Below are positions 17,838 through 26,247 of a stretch of 64,000 bases of DNA, piece by piece. A program made the translations under genes and the position numbers. Each line of letters begins with the position of its first letter. Within the stretch, counting starts at the first letter, position 1. Below the pieces are notes generated by a model. That model was given only the letters and a program-made list of their open reading frames with translations, ran no database searches and was not told the origin of the DNA. The stretch is from Cetobacterium_A somerae. Lineage in GTDB: Bacteria; Fusobacteriota; Fusobacteriia; Fusobacteriales; Fusobacteriaceae. The stretch is from NCBI RefSeq assembly GCF_044784365.2, contig NZ_CP173070.2. One strand, written 5' to 3'.

Positions 17838-18146
17838 CTAGTCTAAATATCCTTCAACTTTATTATTAAATCCAAAAACTCTTCTTCTACCACTAAAATC
17901 AATTAGCTTTACAACTTTTTTATCTCCTGGTTCAAATCTAACTGCAGTTCCAGACGGAATATCTAATCTTTTTCCTCTAGTTTTTTCTCTATCAAATTCT
18001 AAACCACAATTAGCCTCATAAAAATGGAAATGAGATCCAACTTGTACAGCTCTATCTCCATTATTAACTACTTCAATTTCTATCGCTTCATGATCTTTAT
18101 TACAAACTATTTTATCTTTACCTAATATATATTCACCTGGAATCAT
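17838..18146 (-). CDS. ureB: urease beta subunit
   Basis: The 102-residue protein begins MIPGEYILGKDKIVCN and contains QVGSHFHFYEAN and RLDIPSGTAVRFEPG, both diagnostic for the urease beta chain. It packs around the catalytic alpha subunit in the (alpha-beta-gamma)3 complex. It is 12 bp before ureC and has AGGAGG before its start. Confidence 0.97.
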   Translation of the reverse strand: MIPGEYILGKDKIVCNKDHEAIEIEVVNNGDRAVQVGSHFHFYEANCGLEFDREKTRGKRLDIPSGTAVRFEPGDKKVVKLIDFSGRRRVFGFNNKVEGYLD

Positions 18147-18175
18147 AAGTATATCCTCCTTTTTTTAATTAAAAG

Positions 18176-18478
18176 CTATTGAATTGGATTGTGTACAGTT
18201 ACAAGCTTAGTTCCATCTCTAAATGTTGCTTCAACTTGAATTATTGGAATCATTTCAGCTATTCCTTCCATTACATCCTCTTTTTTTAATAGTGTTTGCC
18301 CGTAAGACATTAACTCTTCCACACTTTTCCCATCTCTTGCACCCTCTATTATTTCATCAGAAATATACGCTATTGTTTCAGGATAATTTAATTTAACTCC
18401 TCTATTTTTTCTTTTTCTAGCAACTTCGGCTGCAACACTAATCATTAACTTTTCTTTCTCTCTCGTTGTTAAATACAT
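18176..18478 (-). CDS. ureA: urease gamma subunit
   Basis: The 100-residue protein has the family patterns LTTREKEKLMIS, LNYPETIAYISDEI, GARDGKSV and VEATFRDGTKLVTVHNPI. It is the smallest structural chain of urease and stabilises the trimer. It lies between the ureI-type channel gene and ureB, with GAGGTG before the start. Confidence 0.97.
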   Translation of the reverse strand: MYLTTREKEKLMISVAAEVARKRKNRGVKLNYPETIAYISDEIIEGARDGKSVEELMSYGQTLLKKEDVMEGIAEMIPIIQVEATFRDGTKLVTVHNPIQ

Positions 18479-18512
18479 ATATTTATCACCTCATTTTAAT
18501 AAATTAGAAACT

Positions 18513-18992
18513 CTACCACATGTCAATCAACATTAGAAATCCTGGAATCCAAGCTGTAACAATTCCTTCAAAAACTGCCAGTACAGGTGTAAATTTTCCT
18601 AAATTTTTTTTAGGAACTGTTTCTATCCAACCTGTTAGCCACAGAACACCCCAAAGCCACCAGATAACACTCATTCTCCAATCTGATTTCAAAGATAGAT
18701 ATCCAGCTGGTAATGTGTTTATGGCTACAAACAAACTGAACCATCCATAAGGAATAGGATTTAAATTAAAAATTCCATTTATAGCTACATACAAGTACGT
18801 AAAAGTAAAAAGTAATCCTGTTGCTCCACTATAATAATCACCTCTTGTTATAGAAACAACATTTAATATAAGGGTTATTCCCCCAGTAAATATGTTCATC
18901 ACAGATTGAGCTTTACCATCTACATTGTAAAGTCTGCACATTCCATTACTAATTAAAACTATTCCTACAAATAACAGAGCTACACCTAGCAT
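18513..18992 (-). CDS. ureI: UreI/AmiS-family urea channel
   Basis: The 159-residue hydrophobic protein has about six membrane segments. Its content of aromatic residues and motifs such as GLLFTFTYLYVAINGI, PYGWFSLFVA and WWLWGVLWLTGW fits the AmiS/UreI family. Members are H+-gated or constitutive urea channels in the inner membrane, known from Helicobacter pylori and Streptococcus salivarius. It is the first gene of the urease operon (AAGGAGGTG before its start), so urea entry and hydrolysis are co-expressed. Whether gating is acid-dependent cannot be read from the sequence. It lacks the long charged periplasmic loop of the Helicobacter protein. Confidence 0.9.
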   Translation of the reverse strand: MLGVALLFVGIVLISNGMCRLYNVDGKAQSVMNIFTGGITLILNVVSITRGDYYSGATGLLFTFTYLYVAINGIFNLNPIPYGWFSLFVAINTLPAGYLSLKSDWRMSVIWWLWGVLWLTGWIETVPKKNLGKFTPVLAVFEGIVTAWIPGFLMLIDMW

Positions 18993-19111
18993 AGTTTCAC
19001 CTCCTTTCAGGTATATTTCTTTTGCAAGTCATTTATGTCGCTAGGTTATACAAAATTATAGTACAATTTCTTTTAAAATAATTATATAAAATATATAAGT
19101 CCTGCTCCTTA

Positions 19112-19141
19112 TACAAAAAAGAGATGACTTAAAATCATCTC
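19112..19141 (-). terminator. terminator of the ferredoxin gene
   Basis: GAGATGA (19121-19127) and TCATCTC (19135-19141) form the stem; on the minus strand a T run follows (19120-19115). It separates the ferredoxin from the urease operon transcribed in the same direction. Confidence 0.82.
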
Positions 19142-19172
19142 TCAATAGATATAAACTTTTACATATTTTTAA

Positions 19173-19349
19173 CTATATTTGTGATATACAAGATACTGGA
19201 CATACTGAAGCACATGATCCACAATCTATACAATCATTTTCGTTTATTTCTCTTTTTCCATCTTCAACTTCAGATATACATGATACTGGACAAACAGCTT
19301 CGCAAGCTCCACACCCTATACATTCATCTTTATTTATTCTATATGCCAT
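19173..19349 (-). CDS. 2[4Fe-4S] ferredoxin
   Basis: The 58-residue protein begins MAYRINKDECIGCGACEAVC after GGAGGAG. It has two CxxCxxCxxxCP cluster motifs, CIGCGACEAVCP and CIDCGSCASVCP, each with a remote cysteine pair, which makes a clostridial-type ferredoxin with two four-iron clusters. It carries electrons in the cytoplasm of anaerobes. It is monocistronic, with its own terminator downstream and about 150 bp of AT-rich sequence upstream. The length is the family norm. Confidence 0.95.
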   Translation of the reverse strand: MAYRINKDECIGCGACEAVCPVSCISEVEDGKREINENDCIDCGSCASVCPVSCISQI

Positions 19350-19499
19350 TTTACTCCTCCTTTTAAAATAAAAAATAAATTATTATTAGTTTCTATTTTA
19401 ATAAGACTTTTCCTTTAAAAAATTTAAATCAAAATTAATATGCTATCTAGCTTTGAAATTTTTAATTATTATAAAGAAAATTTTTCTTCTCTTATTTTT

Positions 19500-19736
19500 T
19501 CAATACTTTAACAAATTATTTATTAATTTTTTTAGATAATTATAAATTTTTTCAGTAGATGATATATCTAGATATTCATTAGGAGTATGAACCTCTTTAA
19601 TATTAGGCCCTATACTTATAATATCCATATTAGGGTACTTTTGTGATATTGCCCCACACTCTAATCCTGCATGAATAACTTCAACTTTCATGTCTTTTTT
19701 ATATAGTTCTTTATACGTTTCAATTGCTTTTTCTCG
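19500..19736 (-). pseudogene. pepD: 3' fragment of pepD (Xaa-His dipeptidase) cut off by a mobile element
   Basis: The fragment reads REKAIETYKELYKKDMKVEV, then IHAGLECG, PNIKEVHTPNEYLDI and a final LKKLINNLLKY. This is the C-terminal end of the M20-family aminoacyl-histidine dipeptidase; the histidine in VHTPNE is a metal ligand. Joining base 19736 to base 23486 restores one frame (GQEF then REKAIE), so the gap is one precise insertion of 3749 bp. The fragment has no start of its own beyond an internal ATG. Confidence 0.92.
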
Positions 19737-19883
19737 TGAACTACCCCACCCTAAAGAGGATGGGGCTTCGTGGGAAGTATCTCAGTAATCTAAGATATAT
19801 TAATCACGCTCTACGGCTAGTCCCTAACCTGATATATGTTTAATAAGCCAGTAGAGTTCTACCAACTTCACGAATATTTATAC
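19737..19883 (-). ncRNA. 3' part of the predicted omega (guide) RNA of TnpB, split by the intron
   Basis: TnpB guide RNAs are made from the right end of the element, with the guide read from the flanking DNA. Here this part holds a TAGAACTCTAC hairpin and the terminal CCCCATCC...GGGTGGGG hairpin, ending at TTCA; the guide would be pepD sequence starting CGAGAAAAAGC. The matching 5' part, including a GGAGTA...TACTCC stem at 22194-22228, is 2.3 kb away across the intron. Existence of the RNA is inferred from the family, not seen. Confidence 0.5.
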
Positions 19884-19930
19884 ATAGCAATAGGTAAGGA
19901 TTTGAAGTTATCTCCACCTTTTCCCCTGCT

Positions 19931-19967
19931 CCACACCGTGCATGCGACTTTCACCGCACACGGCGTT
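19931..19967 (-). ncRNA. group II intron domain V
   Basis: On the minus strand ACGCCGTGTGCGGTGAAAGT pairs with GTCGCATGCACGGTGT through two helices with a bulge and a GAAA tetraloop. This is the diagnostic catalytic hairpin of group II introns. It is followed by GGGGAAAAGG and the branch-point domain region. It lies 19 bases after the stop codon of the reverse transcriptase gene. Confidence 0.85.
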
Positions 19968-19985
19968 CCATCATAATTTTAAATT

Positions 19986-21596
19986 TTATTTATATTTAGA
20001 AAGTGTTTTTAATATTCTTGCATAGTTCTCATTGTCTTTATAGTAATCCTCTCTATTTTCGCTTTTTAGTAAAGTTTTGAATGAAGAATCTAGCAACATT
20101 AAATTTTCAAGGTTATCACTTCCTCCATGTTCTATTGGAACTAGCCTATGAACATAAAAGTTGTCATTTCCTGCGATATATTTTCCTGTTACTTCGCAAG
20201 TTGAGTTTCTTTGAAGTCTCAAAATAGCTCTTATTTGAGGGTCTTCGATTTTACTTACCTCAATTTGTTTTTCTATATTCATAACTTTCTTTTTCGCTGA
20301 AAATAGTTTAGGTATTTTAAACTTTATAGCTTGTAGCGTGAAAATTGTGGTTTCTGCTACGTTCCATACTTTAAAGTTATACCCTTTATAGCGGAGTTTG
20401 TATTTCTTATCCTTTTTACTAGAAGGTTTCCCTATCCTGTTCATTAAGGATTTATTAACTATATAGCCAATTTTACTAAAATCTATACTTACCATTGTTG
20501 CCATGCGATAATAATTTTGGATTCCGAGTATTACTGAATTAAATTTTAAGACTTGAAGGGCTGTACGTCTTTTTTGAAGCTCTTTTATCTCCTGTTTGAT
20601 TAAGATTAGAATGGCTTTCTTTGCTTTGTCAGATACATATGACCTAGCAGTTAATCTTTTCCTATTCTTAATAGCTTTAAATTTTATTCCTAAAAAGATA
20701 CTGTACTCTTTTCTTAGATTTACTATTTTTGATTTCTTTTCAGAAATTTCTAATTTCAATCTGTCTCTTAGGAATATTTTAACTAGTTTGAACATCTTTT
20801 CCACAGAACCTCTATCTCTACAAAAGAGTTTGAAGTCATCTGCGTATCTAACAATTCTAACTTCTGTTAAGTTTGTATCTCTGAGAGCTCTCTCTTTATT
20901 TCCAAGAGTCGAATATTCTCTTTTGGTTTTTAATCCTAACCATTGTTTATGTATCCACCAATCTAGTTCATTTAAAACGATGTTGGCTAAGAGTGGTGAA
21001 AGTATTCCTCCTTGGGGAGTTCCCTTATCAGATTGGATAATCTCTCTGTTTGGTAGCACAGTTTCAACTTTCAACATGCATTTTATTATTGATAACGTTT
21101 TCTTATCGATAGATTTAAATCGTTGAAGTTGTTTTATCAGCTTTTTATGATTTATATTATCAAAAAATCCTTTTATATCAATATCTACAACAAAATGTAA
21201 TTTCGACATATTAACCATGTGATAACAAGTTGCTATCGCATGTTCTGTACTACGTTGTGGTCTGAATCCAAAAGAATTTTTATGAAAGCTCTTTTCAACG
21301 ATTGGTTCTAATATCTGTTTGATACAAAGTTGTACTAATCTATCATAGATATTAGGTATTCCTAGTGGTCTAAACTCTCCATCTCCTTTTGGTATCTCTA
21401 CTCTTTTAACCATTCCTGGTGTATATCTGCCCTTTAAATCATATTTAATCCGTTTTACTATTTCATCTTTAATTTTTATTATATCGCTTATGGTTTCGCC
21501 ATTCACTCCAGGAGTTTTACTTCCTTTGTTACTTTTCAACATGTGAATCGCTTGATAAATATTTGATTCATCAATTATGCAGTCTATTAAACTCAT
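19986..21596 (-). CDS. ltrA: group II intron reverse transcriptase/maturase
   Basis: The 536-residue protein has the RT blocks in order: TPGVNGETI, FRPLGIPNIYDRLVQ, KNSFGFRPQRSTEHA, VDIDIKGFFDNINH, GTPQGGILSPLLANI and the catalytic YADD at residues 251-254. The maturase X domain and then an HNH-like region (VHRLVPIEHGGSDNLENLMLL) follow. That region keeps the His, the GG and the NLMLL part but has one zinc-type cysteine instead of four, so the endonuclease may be weakened. The protein helps splice the intron and reverse-transcribes it into new sites. GGAGG lies before the start. Confidence 0.95.
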   Translation of the reverse strand: MSLIDCIIDESNIYQAIHMLKSNKGSKTPGVNGETISDIIKIKDEIVKRIKYDLKGRYTPGMVKRVEIPKGDGEFRPLGIPNIYDRLVQLCIKQILEPIVEKSFHKNSFGFRPQRSTEHAIATCYHMVNMSKLHFVVDIDIKGFFDNINHKKLIKQLQRFKSIDKKTLSIIKCMLKVETVLPNREIIQSDKGTPQGGILSPLLANIVLNELDWWIHKQWLGLKTKREYSTLGNKERALRDTNLTEVRIVRYADDFKLFCRDRGSVEKMFKLVKIFLRDRLKLEISEKKSKIVNLRKEYSIFLGIKFKAIKNRKRLTARSYVSDKAKKAILILIKQEIKELQKRRTALQVLKFNSVILGIQNYYRMATMVSIDFSKIGYIVNKSLMNRIGKPSSKKDKKYKLRYKGYNFKVWNVAETTIFTLQAIKFKIPKLFSAKKKVMNIEKQIEVSKIEDPQIRAILRLQRNSTCEVTGKYIAGNDNFYVHRLVPIEHGGSDNLENLMLLDSSFKTLLKSENREDYYKDNENYARILKTLSKYK

Positions 21597-22190
21597 AGAT
21601 TGTACGCCTCCCTCTTCCTAAGAATTAGGAAACTTTATTTTCTTGGTTTACGACCATTCATCTATTAATTCTAAATTAAAACAATTTTAAAATTATTGAC
21701 TTGGGGCTATCCCTCCACCACTTATTATCATGGCTTCTTTGGTACTGTGCCCCTACTCTCACAAGACTAAAGAAATTTCGTTAAATTCTTAACTTATATT
21801 CACCAACCCTCTAACTAGGTTTTTATGCTGTGTCTTGCTTTCCACGTTCCATATTTTCTATCATTAAATCTACTTAGGTAGTTTCTGTAGCCCTGTAAGC
21901 TGGATACTGCCTTTAACAGTATAGCGAGTTTCATAACGCAAATTTTTACTAATCGCCACTTACGCCACGTTTCTGCGGTTACAACATTTCTGCTGTATCC
22001 TAATTTAGAGCCGTACATTCAAAACTTTGTCAGCACACCAGTGCATTCTTACCTTATAAATTTGACTCCCGACCTATCATTATCTCGACCACCTCTGGTT
22101 CGCATTTCCTCATCGTTACATGTTAGGGATAACTCTCAGCCAACTTTACCGAGCTTTATACCATTAAGTTTAGTTAGAACCTAATCGCAT

Positions 22191-22275
22191 ATCGGAGTAT
22201 CAGAGGAAGCATTTCGGGGCGTTACTCCTTCATTCTACTTCTCGAAAATACAGTTCTTTGTTATTTCGCTCAATA
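22191..22275 (-). ncRNA. 5' part of the predicted omega (guide) RNA downstream of tnpB
   Basis: Directly after the tnpB stop codon this part contains the stem GGAGTA (minus strand 22228-22223) with TACTCC (22199-22194) enclosing CGCCCCGAAATGCTTCCTC. TnpB guide RNAs commonly begin within or just after tnpB and extend to the element's right end, so this is probably the 5' scaffold. The intron starts three bases after the stem. The assignment is by position and fold only. Confidence 0.45.
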
Positions 22276-23379
22276 CTAAGCTACTTTTAACATGTCGTAA
22301 CTTTTCATTACGAAACGTGTCGCACTTGCATTAAGGTCTCTATCCATAGCATGACCACATTCACAGTTATATACTCTATCGCCTAAAGAAAGTGAATCTT
22401 TTATATTGCCACAACAAGAACAAGTTTTTGAGCTAGGAAACCATTTATCTATTTTTATTACTTGTTTTCCTAAAAACATAGCCTTATATTGAAGCATAGT
22501 TGTGAATATTCCCCACCCGTTATCAGCGACAGATTTACCAAAGTTTAATGCTCCGCTCATACCTTTCATATTTAGGTCTTCAATGATAATCGCATTATAC
22601 TTTGTAACTAATTCTTTTGATAATTTATGTAAAAAATCTTTTCTACTATTTTTGATAGATTGATGGATTTTAGCGACTTTTAATTTAGCCTTATTCCAAT
22701 TGCTTGAGAATTTAACTTTACGAGATAATTCTCTTTGAGCTTTAGCTAATTTAGTTTCTAATTTTCTGAAAAATCTAGGATAGTCAGCTCTTTGATTATC
22801 AGAGCTGACAAAAAGTTCTTTCATAGAAAAATCAAGCCCAACGATATTATTATCGCTTGGAACTTCTTTTATATCCATTGTGAATTCAGTAAGAATAGAA
22901 ACGTAAAAAGCCCCATTAGGTTCTTGGCTAATAGTGGCAGATTTAATTTTATAATTTTGAGGTATCGCTCTATGAAGTTTAATTTTAACTAATCCTAACT
23001 TAGGAAGTTTTATAGAATTATCCTCTATTCTAATAGAGTTGTTAACACTATTTGTAGAGTAAGATTTTCTAGCAGATTTTTTAGATTTGAATTTAGGAAA
23101 ACCTTTTTTAGTTCTAAAAAAATTAGCGAAAGCAGTTTTAACATTCATTTGAGCATTAGCTAAGGCTAGACTATCAACTTCTTTCAAAAATGGAAATTCA
23201 GATTTAAGAGAAGCTGGAGTAATGATTTTGTTTTTACCCTCTAATTTGTATATTTCATCAGCTTTAGCTAAAATTTTGTTATATACAAATCTAGTACAAC
23301 CAAAAGTTTGTAAAATCAAGTTCGCTTGAACTTCATTTGGATGTATTCTAAATCTAAAAGCTAAATTATATTTCTTCAT
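22276..23379 (-). CDS. tnpB: TnpB RNA-guided nuclease of an IS200/IS605-family element
   Basis: The start at 23379 (MKKYNLAFRFRIHPNEVQ) follows GAGGAGG; an upstream start at 23499 would read through the left end. The 367-residue protein has the N-terminal helical region with FGCTRFVYN and an intact RuvC site: Asp183 in VGLDFS, Glu267 in IIEDLN and Asp348 in DRDLNAS. The zinc ribbon CSCCGN...CECG lies between the last two. TnpB cuts DNA guided by an RNA made from the element's right end and so helps keep the element in place. It is the ancestor-type protein of Cas12. There is no tnpA beside it. Confidence 0.95.
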   Translation of the reverse strand: MKKYNLAFRFRIHPNEVQANLILQTFGCTRFVYNKILAKADEIYKLEGKNKIITPASLKSEFPFLKEVDSLALANAQMNVKTAFANFFRTKKGFPKFKSKKSARKSYSTNSVNNSIRIEDNSIKLPKLGLVKIKLHRAIPQNYKIKSATISQEPNGAFYVSILTEFTMDIKEVPSDNNIVGLDFSMKELFVSSDNQRADYPRFFRKLETKLAKAQRELSRKVKFSSNWNKAKLKVAKIHQSIKNSRKDFLHKLSKELVTKYNAIIIEDLNMKGMSGALNFGKSVADNGWGIFTTMLQYKAMFLGKQVIKIDKWFPSSKTCSCCGNIKDSLSLGDRVYNCECGHAMDRDLNASATRFVMKSYDMLKVA

Positions 23380-23485
23380 AGTTTTACACCTCCTCATATT
23401 GATTATCTCAATATTATAAAGGCTTTTACAATAAAAATCAATAAAAAAAGAAAGGCAATTCATCTCACCACCTAAAGAGATGGGA

Positions 23486-24712
23486 GAATTCTTGCCCAAA
23501 CACTGTTAAATTAGAAATTGAATTGAATCTCCATTCTGGATATCCGGCAGAAAACTTAAAATTTGCACCAAATTCTTCAACAATATTTATAATCTTATCT
23601 TGTAACTCTTTTAAAATATTTACTTCAGAACTTCTTAAAGAAACTATTATTTCAATTGAATCGACAGATGTTTTTACAATAGCTAAATTATCAGATGATT
23701 CAACTATATCAGGATATTCTTTAATCCAAGTATTAACTCCTGTAGGCATATTTTTAATTAAACCTAAATAATTTTTAAAAGATTCTTTATCAATAACTTT
23801 AGTAATAGTATCTAATACTATCATTTCCACCTGGATATTTAATTCAAAAGATCTATATTTTTCTAAAATTTTATTTATAGAATTTTTTATCGTCATAGAA
23901 ATATCCTTTTTAGAAGAAATTGTAGCAGAAGCATTTCTAGGAATAGCGTTATCTTTGCTTCCACCTGAGATTTCAACTAGAAAGATTTCTTCTTCAAAGT
24001 TAATATTACTTAAAATTTCAGATATTATTTTATTTGCATTACCTTTTTTCTTGTGGATTTCAACTCCAGAATGACCTCCAGATAAATTTTTGACTTCAAT
24101 ACTCCAAGAAAAAGAAAGATCTTCGTATACTTTAGTAATTGGTAAAGTAATATCTAATTCAATTCCACCAGCTGACCCCACTGTTATAATACTTTCATCT
24201 TCTGAATCTAAATTTATAAGCATACTTCCTTTTAAAATTTCAGAATCTATGGTTAAAGCTCCACCTAAATCAACTTCTTCAGATGTTGTTCCAAGAAATT
24301 CTAACGGACCGTGTTCAAAAGAATCATCTTCTAGAATAGCCATAGCTATTGCAATAGCTATTCCATTATCAGCGCCTAAAGTTGTTTTATTTGCTTTTAA
24401 TTTATTTCCATCAATAATTAAATCAATAGAATCTTTTGAAAAGTCATGAAGACTATCATCTTCTTTCTCCCAAATCATATCTAAGTGTCCTTGTATAATA
24501 ATACCTGGTGAGCTTTCATAACCTAAAGAAGCTTTTTTTCTTAAAAAAACATTATAAGAAGCATCTTGGTAAGTTTCAAGCCCTAATTTTCTTCCAAAAT
24601 CAATAATATAGTCACTAATGGCTTTTTCTTGATAAGATTCTCTAGGAATTTTAGATATCTCTTCAAAATAGTAGAAAACTCTTTCTGGTTGTAATTTTTT
24701 TAATTTTCTCAC
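23486..24712 (-). pseudogene. pepD: 5' fragment of pepD (Xaa-His dipeptidase) interrupted by a mobile element
   Basis: About 409 codons of an M20-family dipeptidase of the PepD type are present from a GTG start at 24712, which has GGAGG upstream. Motifs include IIQGHLDMIWEK, LGADNGIAIAIAM and TSEEVDLGGA, which carry the metal ligands. The frame ends at the IS605-type element after NLTVFGQEF, and the remaining 78 codons are at 19500-19736. PepD cleaves dipeptides such as Xaa-His in the cytoplasm. It is 13 bp downstream of a YfcC-family transporter gene, so the two formed a peptide/amino-acid operon. A truncated protein lacking the C-terminal metal ligand should be inactive. Confidence 0.93.
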
Positions 24713-24725
24713 TTTATACCTCCAT

Positions 24726-26236
24726 CTATATCAAAGCGTTTAAAACTAACATAGCAACTGAAAAAACTGCCATTATTCCCATTAAAAGAAGTATATACTT
24801 TAACCATTTATCAAAAGTTGTTTCTGCCATCTCTAGAGTTACTAAAATAAGACCAGTTGGTGTTATAAATGACATAAGTCTTTGTCCCCAGTTATATGCA
24901 TTTATAACAACCTCTCTAGATACCCCAACAGTATCAGCTAAAGGTGCCATAATAGGCATAGAGAGAACAGCTAATCCTGAAGATGATGGAATAAAGAATC
25001 CTAATACTGAAAACACAACCATCTGTACAACTGCAAAAACTCCTCCATTCATTTGTGTTACAATCTCTGCTGAGTAATTTAATAATGTGTCAGAAATAAA
25101 ACCATTATCCATAACAATATTTATAGATCTAGCAAGTCCTATTGTTAAAACAACTCTAAACTAAATCAGCTGCTCCAGCAATGAATGTATTAACACAATC
25201 CTTTTCAGATAACCCTGAAAAAATCATTATAAGTATAGCATCAGCTAAAAATAGAGTGGACATCTCTTCAAACCACCATCCATCTCTTGCAACTCCCCAA
25301 ATCATAATAGGGAATGCCAATGCAAAAATAAGAAGAACAATTTTTCTTCTTATAGTAAATTCAACTTTAGATTCAATATCATAGCTTTTTAAAAATCTTT
25401 CGTGAATGGCATTTTCATCCTCATAAACAAGTGAAGCTTTAGGATTTAATCTAACCTTTTTAGCATAGTAATACATATAAACAAGAGTTATCAAAGAACC
25501 TAATGAAAGAACAATAATTCTATACATTAGACCATTTGTAAAGTTAATTCCAGCTACATTAGAGGCTATTACTACAGAAAAAGGATTTACTGTTGAAAAC
25601 ATTGTTCCAATAGAAGATCCCATATAAATTGCTGCAATACAAGTAATTGCATCAAAACCACTTACAAGAAAAATAGGCATAAGAATTGGATAAAAAGCTA
25701 TTGTTTCTTCTGCAAGACCAAAAGTTGTTCCTCCTAAAGTTGTTAATAAAAAGACTAAAGTAACAAGTAAAAATTCTTTACCTTTTGTTCGCTTTGAAAG
25801 TGCAGCTATACCAGCATCAAAAGCACCAATTTTATTAATAATTCCTATTATTCCACCTAAAATTAATACAAATACCATTATATCAACAGTATCGAATACT
25901 CCTTCGATAGGAACTTTTAATATTTCTAAAATTCCTTGAGGATGCTGTTCTATTCGAGTATAAGTATCGGGAACAGCTATTGGTTTTTGAATAACTCCAT
26001 CTATAAATTTATCTAAACTTAACTGTATTTTAAGTTTATTTAAAGCATCTTGTGTTGCAGAAAGTGTTTCTATTGTATCATTAGGTCTAGCAATAATAAA
26101 TTCATTTGATTGAGAATCATAAGTTAATCTTGAAAATTTTCCTGAAGGAACTATATAAGTAAGACCTGCAGCTAAAATAAGGATAATGAAAAGTACTGTA
26201 AATGCCGTTGGAAAATTTTTTTTTCTTATTTGTCAT
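24726..26236 (-). pseudogene. YfcC-family amino-acid transporter gene with two frameshifts
   Basis: The translated pieces join into one membrane protein of about 500 residues of the YfcC/ArcD-like family (conserved GLAEETIAFYPILMPIF and YMGSSIGTMFSTVNPFS). The start codon at 26236 gives MTNKKKKF, but a run of nine A on the minus strand puts FPTAFTVLFIILILAAG out of frame; eight A would restore it. A second single extra base near 25150, in GATTTAGTTTAGAG, breaks AADLV from RVVLTIGLARSIN. Both lie in simple runs, so sequencing error is possible. If real, the transporter is lost together with its operon partner pepD. Confidence 0.85.
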
Positions 26237-26247
26237 TTTGTATTTGT

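Larger units (their letters stand above)
19884..22190 (-). mobile_element. group II intron inserted in the IS605-type element
   Basis: The element contains a reverse transcriptase/maturase gene. At its 3' end there is a typical domain V with a GAAA tetraloop, followed by a domain VI-like hairpin and the end TTACCTATTGCTAT (to 19884). The 5' end is placed near 22190, where ATGCGATTAGG resembles the GUGYG start; this boundary is uncertain by about 10 bases. The intron lies 3 bases after a GGAGTA...TACTCC stem-loop and between tnpB and the element's right end. It reads in the same direction as tnpB and pepD, so splicing could restore the host element's RNA. Confidence 0.85.
19737..23485 (-). mobile_element. 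IS200/IS605-family element (tnpB only), itself interrupted by a group II intron
   Basis: The left end (23485) starts TCCCATCTCTTTAGGTGGTG with a small hairpin, directly after GAATTC in pepD. The right end contains CCCCATCCTCTTTAGGGTGGGG followed by TAGTTCA, the hairpin-plus-tail style of IS605 right ends, and stops at 19737. These bounds are fixed by the restored pepD frame. There is no target duplication, as expected for a single-strand peel-and-paste element. It carries tnpB but no tnpA, so it needs a transposase in trans. Without the intron it would be about 1.44 kb. Confidence 0.85.

Noticed and set aside
18993..19110. Nickel or urea riboswitch before the urease operon
   Set aside because: No conserved aptamer pattern or strong fold is visible; only ordinary AT-rich promoter-like sequence is present.
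19181..19366. Plus-strand frame of 61 codons
   Set aside because: It is antisense to the clear ferredoxin gene at 19173-19349, which has both cluster motifs and a ribosome-binding site.
19986..21596. Retron or diversity-generating element as explanation of the reverse transcriptase
   Set aside because: The maturase and HNH-like regions, domain V and intron 3' end all point to a group II intron; no template/variable repeat pair or msr-msd RNA is seen.
21815..22018. Minus-strand frame of 67 codons within the intron 5' part
   Set aside because: It lies in the structured RNA domains upstream of the reverse transcriptase, with no family motif; intron RNA explains the sequence.
23380..23499. Longer TnpB from 23499
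   Set aside because: It reads through the element's left-end hairpin and into pepD; GAGGAGG lies before 23379.
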